DNA of 64,000 bases from Phycisphaerales bacterium (GTDB lineage: Bacteria > Planctomycetota > Phycisphaerae > Phycisphaerales > UBA1924): NCBI GenBank assembly GCA_030149165.1, contig JASBRY010000009.1:620001-684000 (forward strand), in the 5' to 3' direction. This document shows, in pieces, positions 9,901 through 19,238 of this stretch. Within the stretch, counting starts at the first letter, position 1, and each line of letters starts with the position of its first letter. The notes under the pieces are model-generated. The model searched no databases and was not told the DNA's origin. It worked only from the letters and a program-made list of their open reading frames with translations. A program made the translations under genes and the position numbers.

Positions 9901-10512
9901 ACATTCAATCAGAACCTCATCCCGCCTCGTCTGCGCAAGAAGCTCGACGAGATCAGCAAGATGAAGTTCAATCCAGATGTCACAATCCGCAGCCGTGGTG
10001 TGATCGAGAAATGCACCTACTGCATCCAGCGCGTCAACCAGGCGCGTCAGGAAGTCAAGATCCAAGGCATCTGGAAGGACAAGGATCAGGTCGGACCGAT
10101 CCCCGATGGATTCTTCCAGACCGCGTGTCAGCAAGCATGTCCAACCGACGCGATCGCGTTTGGTGACATCCTTGATCCAAGTTCACGCGTCGCGAAGGAA
10201 CGCGACTCGCAGCGCACCTACGCACTGCTCGGATACCTGAACACGCGTCCACGCACCACACACATGATGCGTGTCCGCAACCCGAATCCAGCAATCCGTG
10301 TCTACGACTCCCACGATCCACTCGATCACTCCGGAGGTCACGGCGACGGACACAAGAGTGGTTCACACGGCGCAGACTCGCATGATGCAGTCCATCCGAA
10401 CGAAGAGCACACCACCGATACCCACGGCGAGTCACACTCGTCCGTGTTCACCGATTCAGTCAAACAGTACCTCGATCAAGGCTACTCACTGAGCCTCAAG
10501 GTCATCAGCTAA
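6922..10512 (+). CDS. actB: Alternative complex III subunit ActB (molybdopterin-oxidoreductase-like plus FeS domain)
   Basis: 1196 residues. A Tat-variant motif, SSRRSFLKVMGASMALAG, lies at about residues 57-74 instead of at the extreme N-terminus, as usual for this family. Residues ~90-800 resemble a molybdopterin-binding oxidoreductase; in characterised ACIII this part holds no Mo cofactor. Residues ~845-1090 form an NrfC/PsrB-like four-cluster ferredoxin domain: CTGCVTCTVAC, CVHCENAPCETVCP, CIGTRYCANNCP, CTYC and CQQACP. The C-terminal ~60 residues are histidine-rich (HDPLDHSGGHGDGHKSGSHG and more). ActB relays electrons between ActC and the hemes of ActA. It lies 59 bases downstream of actA. 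Confidence 0.93.
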   Translation: MSTLDQCPSTKNTIEIPEEAPELGTVSGRKYWRSLEEYSSTPEFKELLEREFPIDASIMDDSSRRSFLKVMGASMALAGAATIPGCRRPDRKILPYSKEVPEHVVPGKPLFFATGMPLPGGGCEGLLIETHAGRPTKVEGNPLHPNNQGKTSAFAQASVLDLYDPDRLKYPVYNNPARGKLAATWDDFDMWAEEHFTKFDATKGVGLAFILEKNSYPTRDRLLVQMQQRWPNAAFAVWDPAEKRGEADGSAAIFGKAHWTRYNLKGAQRILSVGEGQIDQGPEALRLARELTASRKVMSADDEMSRLYAVETKPSSIGVLADHRFRLAPSQIHNFTIALAKAVQLKVAGLGNYMPDVEVAGMSAEDIQAIADDLFEHRDHAVVLPSSGLSPEAWAMCQLINETLGAHDNGSVEFFPMAPQQGVDSVSTMARMTALLNQGNVDTLVCINTNPVFDAPGAMNFADAFSKAKNTITLSVGQSETADASDWSLNGTHFLESWGSVQTIDGQISITQPMIAPLYDPARSDIEFISNILRAGTPGEKPDGYTIVKDSIRDIMNLGSSQIDKTWKSMLHDGVGSTTVVNSAKPTFNKENLVKAIARQGAKQAPGQSHLDVMFYTDRYNIGQSANNGWLMELPEYATSVVWDNPLLMSPKTAKALGVLPEHTHLDEFNPYTKSQMPQAQMVTITLDGQSIDMPAWILPGMADNTVAIKVGYGREIAGSVGNKVGFNSYKIKSPAGMIAAGATIKKAKGTYTIASTQNHWSMEGRDTIVRAMDKNWFDKHAKKGNKEVPDKIYGNTTASLNVAEQMGELSHTPPNVSIYDNPQNDSKADAAPGSIFSKNPQWGMSIDMNSCTGCVTCTVACQSENNIPVVGKSEVAKGREMAWIRVDRYFTGDDLNNPDEIFNQPVACVHCENAPCETVCPVNATTHGKEGTNDIAYNRCIGTRYCANNCPYKVRRFNFFDYAPAKLNGGLDPNYTTVAGAEKFDETIGQDKTFNQNLIPPRLRKKLDEISKMKFNPDVTIRSRGVIEKCTYCIQRVNQARQEVKIQGIWKDKDQVGPIPDGFFQTACQQACPTDAIAFGDILDPSSRVAKERDSQRTYALLGYLNTRPRTTHMMRVRNPNPAIRVYDSHDPLDHSGGHGDGHKSGSHGADSHDAVHPNEEHTTDTHGESHSSVFTDSVKQYLDQGYSLSLKVIS

Positions 10513-10557
10513 CCAAGCCGCACACCAAGCAGCTCAGACTGCGGAGAGAACTCAAAC

Positions 10558-12138
10558 ATGAGTGCAATCCATCCAGACGAATCCATGGCCCGCAGAATGC
10601 ACGGGCTCCAGCCAGGCGAGCAGCCCGTCGCTCGTAAAAACCCGATCCTCCCAGGATCAAGCGACGACGGCACCCTCTCCGAAGATCCAGGCAAACGCGC
10701 CCCCTGCGTGCTCGGCGATCGCTCCTTCGAGGATGTCACCAACATCGTCTGTGGATACGCCGAAGCCAAAATGCCTAAGCCTTGGCTCGCCGCACTGACC
10801 ATCACCTCATCCATCGCCGCACTCGGGACCGGCATGATCCTCTACCTGATCATCACCGGCGTCGGGGTCTGGGGTCTCAACAACCAGGTCGACTGGGCAT
10901 GGGACATCACCAACTTCGTGTTCTGGATCGGTATCGGTCACGCGGGAACACTCATCTCCGCGATTCTCTGTCTGCTCAAGCAGAACTGGCGCACCGCTGT
11001 GAACCGTTCCGCAGAAGCAATGACCATCTTCGCGGTGGTGTGTGCGGGCATCTTCCCAGGCATCCATGTGGGTCGTGTCTGGTTCGCGTGGTTCCTTGCT
11101 CCGCTTCCCAACTCCAACGGGATCTGGCCAAACTTCCGCTCGCCGCTCCTCTGGGATGTGTTCGCGGTCTCGACCTACGCGACCGTGTCGCTCCTCTTCT
11201 GGTACATGGGCATGATCCCCGATGTCGCGACACTCCGCGACCGCGCGTACATGCGTCTGACCAAAGGCATCTCGCGTCCGATGGCGCTCCCGATGCCGAT
11301 CGGCAATGACATCCCACTCCCGATGCTTCCCAAGCCGGACCAACTCCGCTGTCTGATCTACGGCATCATGTCGCTCGGATGGCGCTTCTCAAGCCGTCAC
11401 TGGCACCGCTACGAAAAAGCGTACCTGATCCTCGCGGGGATCTCGACCCCGCTCGTGCTCTCGGTGCACTCGATCGTTTCCTTCGACTTCGCGACCTCGG
11501 TCATCCCAGGTTGGCACACCACCATCTTCCCGCCGTACTTCGTCGCGGGTGCCGTGTTCGGCGGTTTCGCGATGGTGCTCTGGTTGATGATCCCGCTCCG
11601 GATCATCCTCCCAAACTTCTCTGACCTGCTCACCAAGCGTCACCTCGAGAACATGGCGAAGATTCTTCTGCTTACAGGAACCATGGTTGGTTTCGCGTAC
11701 GGCATGGAGTTCTTCATCGCGTGGTACGGCGCGAACGAATACGAGTTTGCCGTATTCGCAGACAACCGCGTCAATCCAGCCAAGGCACCGTATTGGTGGG
11801 CCTACTGGACGATGATCACTTGCAATGTGGTCTTCCCGCAGCTGTTCTGGTTCCGCAAGATGCGTCAGAACCCGCTCGTCATTTGGATCGTCGCGACCGC
11901 TGTGACCATTGGTATGTGGTTCGAGCGCTTCGTGATCATCGTCACCTCGATCCACCGAGCATTCCTCCCAGGTGAATGGCACATGTTCTTCCCAACATGG
12001 GTCGACATCCTCACCTTCGTCGGCTCGTGCGGCATCTTCTTGACGCTGTTCCTGCTGTTCCTCAAGTTCCTCCCGGTCTTTGCGCTCGCAGAGCTCAAGG
12101 TCGTGATGCCTCAGTCCCACACACACGACGACCACTAA
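10558..12138 (+). CDS. actC: Alternative complex III subunit ActC, NrfD/PsrC-like quinol-binding membrane protein
   Basis: 526 residues. An N-terminal cytoplasmic stretch of ~75 residues is followed by about ten membrane helices, including a segment starting [16 protein letters not shown] and [19 protein letters not shown], the typical quinone-site region of the NrfD/PsrC family. [19 protein letters not shown] and the later [17 protein letters not shown] segment match ActC/ActF proteins. It is expected to oxidise menaquinol or ubiquinol and contact the FeS domain of ActB. GGAGAGAAC lies a few bases before the ATG. The C-terminal end is short and histidine-rich (SHTHDDH). It is paralogous in fold to ActF at 13627. 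Confidence 0.93.
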   Translation: MSAIHPDESMARRMHGLQPGEQPVARKNPILPGSSDDGTLSEDPGKRAPCVLGDRSFEDVTNIVCGYAEAKMPKPWLAALTITSSIAALGTGMILYLIITGVGVWGLNNQVDWAWDITNFVFWIGIGHAGTLISAILCLLKQNWRTAVNRSAEAMTIFAVVCAGIFPGIHVGRVWFAWFLAPLPNSNGIWPNFRSPLLWDVFAVSTYATVSLLFWYMGMIPDVATLRDRAYMRLTKGISRPMALPMPIGNDIPLPMLPKPDQLRCLIYGIMSLGWRFSSRHWHRYEKAYLILAGISTPLVLSVHSIVSFDFATSVIPGWHTTIFPPYFVAGAVFGGFAMVLWLMIPLRIILPNFSDLLTKRHLENMAKILLLTGTMVGFAYGMEFFIAWYGANEYEFAVFADNRVNPAKAPYWWAYWTMITCNVVFPQLFWFRKMRQNPLVIWIVATAVTIGMWFERFVIIVTSIHRAFLPGEWHMFFPTWVDILTFVGSCGIFLTLFLLFLKFLPVFALAELKVVMPQSHTHDDH

Positions 12139-12154
12139 GGAAGGAGATCAACGA

Positions 12155-12778
12155 ATGAACCCCAAAGAACTGATCTCATTTGTCGCCGATTACTTCCCAA
12201 TGCTGGTCCGCAAACCAGCACCCAAGTATGTCAGCGAATCCGGAAACCGCGTCTACGGCATGGTTGCTGAGTTCCATGAGACTCCCAAGATCTACCACGC
12301 CGCGGAAATCGTCCGCGACGCGGGATACTCCAAGTGGGATGTCCACACCCCATTCCCGATCCACGACATGGAAACCGCGATGGGGATCAAAACCACCAAG
12401 CTCCCATTGATGGCCGGAGGCGCCGCGATCACCGGCGTCATCATCGCAATCCTGTTGCAGTGGGGGACCACCGCGTACCTCTACCCAACTGTCGTGCAAG
12501 GGAAGCCATTCGAAGCATGGGAACCATTCGTCCCTATCATGTTCGAGCTCGGCGTCTTGCTGACCGCGTTCATGTGTATCTTCGGGATGCTCGCACTGAA
12601 CGGGCTCCCACGCTTCCACCACCCGCTCTTTTCGCATGAGCGTTTCTACAAGGTCTCCGACGACCGCTTCTTTATCGCGATTGAATCCACCGACCCCAAG
12701 TTCGATCCGAGCGAGACCCGCGCCCTGCTTGAGAAAGCCGGAGGCACCGGGATCGCACTCATCGAGGACGAAGACTAA
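12155..12778 (+). CDS. actD: Alternative complex III subunit ActD (DUF3341)
   Basis: 207 residues with a good Shine-Dalgarno (AAGGAG, eight bases before the ATG). The N-terminal half has the DUF3341 signature: YGMVAEFHETPKIYHAAEIV, GYSKWDVHTPFPIHDME and a following GIKTTKLP. Two membrane helices follow (about residues 86-110 and 125-150), then FHHPLFSHERFYKVSDDRFFI, also typical. ActD is a two-helix membrane subunit without cofactors. The gene order ActC-ActD-ActE is that of known act operons. Confidence 0.92.
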   Translation: MNPKELISFVADYFPMLVRKPAPKYVSESGNRVYGMVAEFHETPKIYHAAEIVRDAGYSKWDVHTPFPIHDMETAMGIKTTKLPLMAGGAAITGVIIAILLQWGTTAYLYPTVVQGKPFEAWEPFVPIMFELGVLLTAFMCIFGMLALNGLPRFHHPLFSHERFYKVSDDRFFIAIESTDPKFDPSETRALLEKAGGTGIALIEDED

Positions 12779-12805
12779 GGACCACCGAGTACCGACCAAG
12801 GAATC

Positions 12806-13630
12806 ATGATGAATCACACCAATCCATCAACATCCAAAGCGACCAAGGGGCTCTCCATGCTCCTCGGACTCGTGGTGCTCGGCTCTTCACTGAGCGCCAT
12901 GACCGGTTGCCGCGGAGATCGAACCGATAAGCCGCCGCGCCGCTTCTTCCCAGACATGGACTACCAACCAAAGATCAAGCCTCAGTCCGAGACCGAGTTC
13001 TTCGTCGACGGTAACTCCAATCGTGATCTCGTCGAAGGAACCATCCCCTTCGGAACCACGACGCACGACACATCGGGACTCGAGAATACCGAGTGGGCAA
13101 ACAAGATCGTCGCTGATCGCGCACGCATGCTCAAGGACGACGAGACCTTCTACTTTGGTGTCGTCGCGGGAACCGCGAACGCAGAGACCCCTCAGTATGT
13201 CGATCGCATGCCGATGCCGGTCACCAAGGAACTGATCCTCGAAGGTCAAGAGCAGTTCAATATCTACTGCTCCGCATGTCACGGCTTCGACGGACTCGGA
13301 GGACAATCCGGAACCGTCGGACGACTCTGGTCCATCGCGCCAGCGAACCTCGCCGGAGACCCGCGCTTCCAGGATCGCTCGCTGGAGTCCGCGAAGGACG
13401 GCTACCTCTTCCACATCATCCGCGAAGGGCTCTACACCCCAGACGGACAGATCCGCATGCCTTCCTACAAGCACGCGGTCAATCAAGAAGAAGCTTGGGC
13501 GATCGTCGCCTATCTGCGTGTGCTGCAAGCCGCACAGAATGTCGATCCATCGACCGTCGATCAGTCCTTGCTGGGTGAGCCACCCGCTCCACCCGCGACC
13601 GAAACCGCAACCGACGGAGGTGAAGGATGA
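12806..13630 (+). CDS. actE: Alternative complex III subunit ActE, lipoprotein monoheme cytochrome c
   Basis: 274 residues. ATG codons at 12806 and 12809 are both possible; AAGGA precedes them. The N-terminus is a lipoprotein signal ending in the lipobox SAMTGC near residue 35, so the protein should be lipid-anchored on the periplasmic side, as described for ActE. A single heme c motif, CSACH, occurs near residue 157, followed by GFDGLGGQSGTVG. A likely axial methionine lies in IRMPSYKHAV near 216. A Pro/Thr-rich tail ends the protein. The stop overlaps actF by ATGA, implying translational coupling. Confidence 0.92.
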   Translation: MMNHTNPSTSKATKGLSMLLGLVVLGSSLSAMTGCRGDRTDKPPRRFFPDMDYQPKIKPQSETEFFVDGNSNRDLVEGTIPFGTTTHDTSGLENTEWANKIVADRARMLKDDETFYFGVVAGTANAETPQYVDRMPMPVTKELILEGQEQFNIYCSACHGFDGLGGQSGTVGRLWSIAPANLAGDPRFQDRSLESAKDGYLFHIIREGLYTPDGQIRMPSYKHAVNQEEAWAIVAYLRVLQAAQNVDPSTVDQSLLGEPPAPPATETATDGGEG

Positions 13631-14949
13631 GCCAGATCGCCGCCAACCATCCATCCCCAGACGCGACCGGCTTGTCCGATCACGATTGGAACCATCGTCT
13701 TGAGCGCATCGCAAGCGACGCGCGCATGCACGAGGACAACATCCATCTCCCGAAATCCGCTGCTGCGAAGATCGGGCGCCCGATGCTGATCCTTGGTCTC
13801 GTTGGTCTCGTCGTCGCCGCAGTCGGCGCCGTCTCGATCAATGTCGCCCACGCGCTCGCTGGGATCGAGATCGGTCTGTTCACAGTCCTTGCGATCTCGC
13901 TGGGATCACTCTTCTGGACGATGGTCTTCCACGCACTCAACGCCGGATGGTCCATCACCCTCCGCCGACAGTTCGAGAATCTCGCCTCGCTCATCTGGAT
14001 CCCATCAGTTTGTCTGATCCTGATCGCGATCATCGAGGTCATGTCACAAGGCATTCTTCTGACTTGGCTCGACCCCGCTGTCCGCGAAGGCAATCACCTG
14101 CTCGAAGTCAAAGCACCATACCTCAACGGCACAGCATTGATCGTCCGTGTCATCGTTTACGCGATCTGCTGGATCACCCTCTCGCGTCTGCTCCTCGGAT
14201 GGTCTCGCAAGAGCGACGAGACCGGAGATCGCACACTCGGACGCAAAGCACGCTTCTGGTCGAGCTTTGGTATCCCAGTCTTTGCACTCTCCATCACATT
14301 CTGCGCCTTCGACTTCCTCATGTCGCTCGATTACCGCTTCTTCTCCACGATGTGGGGGGTGTACTTCTTCGCGTCTTGTGCGCTTGGATCCGCATCCGCT
14401 GTCGCGATCATCGCCGCACTCACCAAGTCCGCTGGTCGTCTCCAAGGCATCGTGACCGCAGAGCACTTCCACGATCTGGGCAAGCTCGTCTTCGCGTTTG
14501 TCGTGTTCTGGGCATATGTCACCTTCTCCCAGTACTTCCTCATTTGGTACTCCAACATCCCTGAAGAAACCATGTGGTTCACCGCTCGCCGAGCGATCGG
14601 ATACGACTGGCTCTTCAAGGTCATGCTGCTCGGCCACTTCGCCGCGCCGTTCTTGATCCTCATCTGGCGCCCCGTCAAGCGGAGCCCCAAGCTGCTCGCG
14701 ATCATGGGCGCGTACCTGATCCTGATGATCGTCCTCGATATGGCATGGATCATCCTCCCGATGCTCACCGTCAACGACGCGAGCCAGGGAACCGCGACCC
14801 TGCCGGGTCACCTGATCCATGCGTGCGCGATCTTGGGTGTCATCTTCACCTACGGCTGGTTCGTGACCGCCAAGATCACCAAGTCGCCGCTCATCCCAAC
14901 CAAGGACCCGATGCTTCACGAAGCACTTGCACACAAGAACTATGTCTAA
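13627..14949 (+). CDS. actF: Alternative complex III subunit ActF, quinone-binding membrane subunit 2
   Basis: 440 residues starting in the ATGA overlap with actE. About ten membrane helices are visible from residue ~50, including a segment beginning GRPMLILGLVGLVVAAVG, then LGSLFWTMVFHALNAGWSI and FDFLMSLDYRFFSTMWGVYF, all characteristic of the ActF branch of NrfD-like proteins. Later segments include ITAEHFHDLGKLVFAF-like sequence and FSQYFLIWYSNIPEE. ActF has the ActC fold but a second, probably non-catalytic, quinone pocket. It couples structurally to cytochrome oxidase in characterised ACIII-oxidase supercomplexes, which fits the caa3 genes just downstream. Confidence 0.92.
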   Translation: MSQIAANHPSPDATGLSDHDWNHRLERIASDARMHEDNIHLPKSAAAKIGRPMLILGLVGLVVAAVGAVSINVAHALAGIEIGLFTVLAISLGSLFWTMVFHALNAGWSITLRRQFENLASLIWIPSVCLILIAIIEVMSQGILLTWLDPAVREGNHLLEVKAPYLNGTALIVRVIVYAICWITLSRLLLGWSRKSDETGDRTLGRKARFWSSFGIPVFALSITFCAFDFLMSLDYRFFSTMWGVYFFASCALGSASAVAIIAALTKSAGRLQGIVTAEHFHDLGKLVFAFVVFWAYVTFSQYFLIWYSNIPEETMWFTARRAIGYDWLFKVMLLGHFAAPFLILIWRPVKRSPKLLAIMGAYLILMIVLDMAWIILPMLTVNDASQGTATLPGHLIHACAILGVIFTYGWFVTAKITKSPLIPTKDPMLHEALAHKNYV

Positions 14950-14994
14950 TCGCACACCTCGTACGAATAGATCCATATACCAAGGAACACACCA

Positions 14995-15327
14995 ATGACC
15001 GATGCATTCCACGATCACACACACGACGAAGCACCTCAAGAGGCGCACGCAGAAGTCGCATCACCAAAGGCAATGGGAATCACCCTCATCCTCATGGTGC
15101 TCGGCGTCCTCGCCGTGATCATCATCCTCGTCGCGTATTTCGACTCCTTCATGTCCAACTATCGCGCTGAAATCGATGAGACCTCCGCGCTTTCGGCGCC
15201 GACATGGGAAGAGAAGCAAGCCGTCCTCGCGAAACTCGACACCTACGGCTGGGTCGATGCTGAAACCGCTCGCCAACCACTCGAACTCGCGATGGATCAA
15301 GTCATCGCTGAATACAACGGGAACTGA
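14995..15327 (+). CDS. Small single-helix membrane protein between actF and sco (ActG-like position)
   Basis: 110 residues with AAGGA eight bases before the ATG. The N-terminal 27 residues are rich in His, Asp and Glu (FHDHTHDEAPQEAH). One membrane helix follows (about 28-50, beginning MGITLILMVLGVLAVIIILV), then a soluble C-terminal part containing WEEKQAVLAKLDTYGWVD. No family was recognised with certainty. Some ACIII operons contain an extra small subunit, ActG, after ActF, and this gene has the right place and topology, but sequence homology cannot be judged here. It lies 8 bases before the sco gene, so it is probably co-transcribed. Confidence 0.8.
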   Translation: MTDAFHDHTHDEAPQEAHAEVASPKAMGITLILMVLGVLAVIIILVAYFDSFMSNYRAEIDETSALSAPTWEEKQAVLAKLDTYGWVDAETARQPLELAMDQVIAEYNGN

Positions 15328-15335
15328 AAAACTCA

Positions 15336-16298
15336 ATGATCTTTGCGAAGCACAACCCGATCACCGCACTCATCGCCATTTCGGCGACGGCGGTCGCTCT
15401 GCTCGCAGCTCCCGCGTCCGCTCAGCGCGTCCTTGAGAAAGAAGAAGTCCGTCAACTCAACGGCGTCGACCTTCTCGAATCCCAAGGGACCAAGCTCCCG
15501 ATGGATCAGATATTCACCACCGCGGACAACAAAGAAGTCGCGCTGGCGCAGTACTTCCTCGACGACAAACCAACCATCCTCGCGCTCGTCTACTACGAGT
15601 GCCCGATCGTGTGCCCAACCGTGCTCCGCTCGCTCGGGAACACCATCAACGATCTCGACTACACCGCTGGTGAGGACTACCGCATCCTCGTCATCTCCTT
15701 TGATCATAAAGAAAACCCAGGTCAAGCGTTCGCCAAGCGTGAGAACTTCATCCGCAACTACGAGCGATCAGCAACCAACCCAAGCGTGCGTGAGGGGATC
15801 GAGTTCTTCACAGGATCAGAAGAATCCATCAGAGCACTCGCGGGATCTGTTGGTTTCGCATTCAACGAGATCGCCGGAGGCGAGTACGCCCACCCGATCT
15901 CACTCATGGCGGTCTCTCCAGAAGGTGTGCTCACACGCTACATCTACGGCTACGACTACCCAACCCAAGACCTCAAGCTCACGCTCCTCGACGCGAGTGA
16001 GGGACGCATCGCGGACTCCATCGGTGATCGCATCCTGCACTTCTGCTTCCGCTACGACCCGCTCGAAGGTTCATATTCGCTCGTCGCGTTCCGCGTCATG
16101 CAGATCGGCGCTGGACTCGGCGCGATCATCCTCGCGATCGTCATCGGTCTCCTCTTCATCGGAGATCGCCGGCGAACACAAAGACTCGCAAACAAACTCA
16201 ATACCGATGAGCAGTCATCGGATGCCGATACTGACAGTCATCATTCAAACCCATCAACCGGCACCGTTGCCGGCGTTTCCACAGGGCATATGTCATGA
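15336..16298 (+). CDS. SCO1/SenC family copper chaperone for cytochrome oxidase
   Basis: 320 residues. A signal peptide or anchor ends near PASAQR (residue ~30). The thioredoxin-fold SCO domain has the copper-binding CxxxC in YYECPIVCPTVL near residue 90 and the distal histidine in GGEYAHPISLMAVSPEG near 186. A second membrane helix near residues 255-280 (starting AGLGAIILAIVIGLLF) is followed by a Ser/Asp-rich tail. SCO proteins deliver copper to the CuA centre of oxidase subunit II, whose gene begins in the ATGA overlap at 16295. The C-terminal helix is common in the planctomycete and Bacteroidetes-like members and gives double anchoring. Confidence 0.9.
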   Translation: MIFAKHNPITALIAISATAVALLAAPASAQRVLEKEEVRQLNGVDLLESQGTKLPMDQIFTTADNKEVALAQYFLDDKPTILALVYYECPIVCPTVLRSLGNTINDLDYTAGEDYRILVISFDHKENPGQAFAKRENFIRNYERSATNPSVREGIEFFTGSEESIRALAGSVGFAFNEIAGGEYAHPISLMAVSPEGVLTRYIYGYDYPTQDLKLTLLDASEGRIADSIGDRILHFCFRYDPLEGSYSLVAFRVMQIGAGLGAIILAIVIGLLFIGDRRRTQRLANKLNTDEQSSDADTDSHHSNPSTGTVAGVSTGHMS

Positions 16299-17452
16299 AC
16301 ATCCCGACGCTCGCATCAACAAACGCGTCCTTCCTCCAGAGAATCATCTTCGGCGATAACGCCGCGTCTGAAGCCGCCGCATGGTCCGACGGCCTCTTCA
16401 TGATGATCTTCTGGTTCTCCGCGTTCTTCTTTGTCCTGCTCATGGGACTCATGGTGTACTTCTGCATCAAGTACCGCCGCAAGCCAGGCGTCGCCGCAGA
16501 GCCATCCCCTCACCACAACCTCCACATCGAGATCCTCTGGACCGTTGTCCCATCCGCATCACTCCTCGTCATGTTCGTGCTCGGATTCAAGGGATACGCG
16601 ATGAAGACCGTGTCCCCAACCGACGCGATGGAACTCAAAGTCGACGCATGGAAGTGGGCATGGAAAGTCACCTACCCCAACGGCGCTTCGTCTCCAGAAA
16701 CCAAGTTCCTGTCCTACCAAGAAACCGACATCGGGATCTCGTCAGGCCTTGAGTACCCAATCTTCTATGTCCCTGAAGACACCGAAGTGAAGCTCCGCAT
16801 GCACTCGCAGGATGTCATTCATTCCTTCTGGATCCCAGAGTTCCGCACGAAGATGGATGTCATCCCGAACCGCTACACCGGATACGGCTTCAAGACTCCT
16901 GCACTCCGCGACAGCGACACCGTCATCCAAGTGGATGACCAGGGAATCTCCAGCGAGATCCCAGGACGCGACATGTGGATCTTCTGCGCCGAGTACTGCG
17001 GCGACGAACACTCACGCATGGCCGCGACACTCCGAATCGTCCCACGCGAGATCTACGACGAGAAAATCAAGTTCTGGGGCACACCAAAGGATCCAAAGGT
17101 CCTTGGTCAACAACTCTGGAAAACCATGTGCGCCATCTGCCACTCGATCGATGGCTCACCCGGTACCGGTCCGACTTGGGCGCCAATGAACGGATACGGA
17201 TTCGGGAACATGGCCCAAATGGATGACGGCACTGAGATGATGCGCGATGATAACTACATCCGCCAATCCATCCTCGATCCAAACGCCCACATCGTGTCGG
17301 GATACGCGCCCGCGATGCCGTCCTTCCAAGGACAGCTCTCAGACACTGATATCGAAGGGCTCCTCGCATTCATTAAATCCCTCGCGGAATCTGATTCTGA
17401 TGAGCAGGAAGACAATCAACAGGCGGACGATTCCGCTGGGAGTGACGGATAA
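16295..17452 (+). CDS. ctaC: Cytochrome c oxidase subunit II, caa3 type (CuA plus heme c)
   Basis: 385 residues. Two N-terminal membrane helices (about 37-60 and 82-103) precede the cupredoxin CuA domain. [14 protein letters not shown] supplies the first CuA histidine and [12 protein letters not shown] the two cysteines, histidine and methionine. A fused C-terminal cytochrome c domain has CAICH near residue 275 and a likely axial methionine in PAMPSF near 337. This fusion defines a caa3 oxidase, in which the attached heme accepts electrons, here plausibly directly from ActE. The acidic tail ([14 protein letters not shown]) is low complexity. The stop overlaps the start of subunit I (TAATG). 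Confidence 0.95.
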   Translation: MNIPTLASTNASFLQRIIFGDNAASEAAAWSDGLFMMIFWFSAFFFVLLMGLMVYFCIKYRRKPGVAAEPSPHHNLHIEILWTVVPSASLLVMFVLGFKGYAMKTVSPTDAMELKVDAWKWAWKVTYPNGASSPETKFLSYQETDIGISSGLEYPIFYVPEDTEVKLRMHSQDVIHSFWIPEFRTKMDVIPNRYTGYGFKTPALRDSDTVIQVDDQGISSEIPGRDMWIFCAEYCGDEHSRMAATLRIVPREIYDEKIKFWGTPKDPKVLGQQLWKTMCAICHSIDGSPGTGPTWAPMNGYGFGNMAQMDDGTEMMRDDNYIRQSILDPNAHIVSGYAPAMPSFQGQLSDTDIEGLLAFIKSLAESDSDEQEDNQQADDSAGSDG

Positions 17453-19221
17453 TGACCACACTTGACGCACACGCACACCACGACGAAGGGTCCTACTTCT
17501 CAGGTCCCCCAGGCATGCTGTCCAAAGTCTGGCAGTGGATGTCCACCGTCGATCACAAGAAGATCGGCGTCATGTACCTCTTCGCCATCCTCTTCATGTT
17601 CTTCCTCGGCGGCGTCGCAGCACTCGCTGTCCGCTACGAGCTCATGGACCCCGTCCGTACTGTCCAAACACTGGACATGGAAACCGGTGAGATGATCACC
17701 ACCACCACAGGTGAACGCCTCGGCGGACTCAAGGACATCATGGGCGCCAAAAGCGCCAACGAAGTCTACAACCGCATGTTCACACTCCACGGCGCGGTCA
17801 TGGTCTTCATGTTCATCGTCCCATCGATCCCCGCATCGCTCGGGAACTTCTTCCTCCCGATCATGCTGGGCGCGAAAGATGTCGCGTTCCCACGATTAAA
17901 CCTATTGAGTTGGTACATCTATGTGACCGGCTGTGTGTTCGGTGTCCTCTCGATCTTGATGGGGGGTGTGGACACGGGCTGGACCTTCTATACGCCGTAT
18001 TCAACGACGACCGACGCCGATCACTGGCGCGTGGTCTTGATGATCCTCGCGGCGTTCATCCTCGGATTCTCATCGATCCTCACTGGTATGAACTTCGTTG
18101 TATCAGTCCACAAGCTCCGTGCTCCAGGGATGGGCTGGTTCGATATGCCCCTCTTCCTTTGGGCGATCTATGCGACCTCCATCATCCAGGTCCTCGCGAC
18201 TCCAGTCATCGGGATCACGCTCCTGCTGCTCGTCTTTGAGCGCACCATGCACATCGGGATCTTCGATCCAGCGATGGGAGGCGATCCGGTTCTGTATCAG
18301 CACTTCTTCTGGTTCTATTCCCACCCTGTGGTGTATGTGATGATCCTCCCCGCGATGGGAATCATCTCCGAGCTCCTCGCGATCCACTCGCGTAAGCACA
18401 TCTTCGGTTACCGCGCGATCGCGTTCTCCTCGCTGGGGATCGCCGCCGTGTCCTTCCTTGTGTGGGGTCACCACATCTTCACCGCGATGGGTGAGCTCGC
18501 CGCGATCCTGTTCTCCGGACTGACCTTCCTTGTCGCGATTCCAACCGCGATCAAGGTGTTCAACTGGATCGCGACGCTGTACAAGGGATCCATTGTCCTC
18601 AACACGCCGATGCTCTATGCACTCGCGTTCCTCTTCACCTTCTCGATCGGTGGTCTGACAGGTCTCCCGCTCGCGACCCTCGCGACCGACCTCCACCTGC
18701 ACGATACTTACTATGTCGTCGCTCACTTCCACTATGTGATGATGGGCGGAACCGTCATCGCGTTCATGGGCGGCATCCACCACTGGTGGCCAAAGATGTT
18801 CGGAAAGATGTACAACGAGAAAGCAGCCATCCTCGGATGCATCATCGTGTTCATCGGATTCAACCTGACCTTCTTCACACAGTTCTTCCTCGGAACCCAA
18901 GGCATGCCTCGCCGCTACGCGAACTATGTCGACGAGTTCCAGACACTCCACATCATCTCAACCTACGGCTCATGGTTGCTGCTCCTCGGATTCCTCATCC
19001 ACCTCGGGACCTTCATCGCTTCACTCGTCGCGGGCGAGAAAGCACCTCCAAACCCTTGGGGTGGACTGACCCTCGAGTGGGAAACCGAATCCCCACCAAT
19101 CGAGCACAACTTCCACCACGAGCCCGTCCTGACCCACGGCCCGTACGACTTCGAGACCACAGTGCCACCGCACTGGGATCCGAAAGATTACCCACTCCCT
19201 GAGAACCCATCGAGACACTAA
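17452..19221 (+). CDS. ctaD: Cytochrome c oxidase subunit I, A2-type heme-copper oxidase
   Basis: 589 residues with 12 or more membrane helices. Heme and CuB ligands are visible: [10 protein letters not shown] (low-spin heme His), [15 protein letters not shown] (CuB His with the cross-linked Tyr), [10 protein letters not shown] (two CuB His) and [11 protein letters not shown] (both heme His). The glutamate of the usual HPEVY motif is replaced: the motif is YSHPVV, which marks the A2 subgroup (as in Rhodothermus caa3), where a Tyr-Ser pair is thought to serve the D channel. It reduces O2 to water and pumps protons. It is preceded directly by subunit II and followed by subunits III and IV. Confidence 0.95.
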   Translation: MTTLDAHAHHDEGSYFSGPPGMLSKVWQWMSTVDHKKIGVMYLFAILFMFFLGGVAALAVRYELMDPVRTVQTLDMETGEMITTTTGERLGGLKDIMGAKSANEVYNRMFTLHGAVMVFMFIVPSIPASLGNFFLPIMLGAKDVAFPRLNLLSWYIYVTGCVFGVLSILMGGVDTGWTFYTPYSTTTDADHWRVVLMILAAFILGFSSILTGMNFVVSVHKLRAPGMGWFDMPLFLWAIYATSIIQVLATPVIGITLLLLVFERTMHIGIFDPAMGGDPVLYQHFFWFYSHPVVYVMILPAMGIISELLAIHSRKHIFGYRAIAFSSLGIAAVSFLVWGHHIFTAMGELAAILFSGLTFLVAIPTAIKVFNWIATLYKGSIVLNTPMLYALAFLFTFSIGGLTGLPLATLATDLHLHDTYYVVAHFHYVMMGGTVIAFMGGIHHWWPKMFGKMYNEKAAILGCIIVFIGFNLTFFTQFFLGTQGMPRRYANYVDEFQTLHIISTYGSWLLLLGFLIHLGTFIASLVAGEKAPPNPWGGLTLEWETESPPIEHNFHHEPVLTHGPYDFETTVPPHWDPKDYPLPENPSRH

Positions 19222-19238
19222 GCCGGAGCAACACAGAC

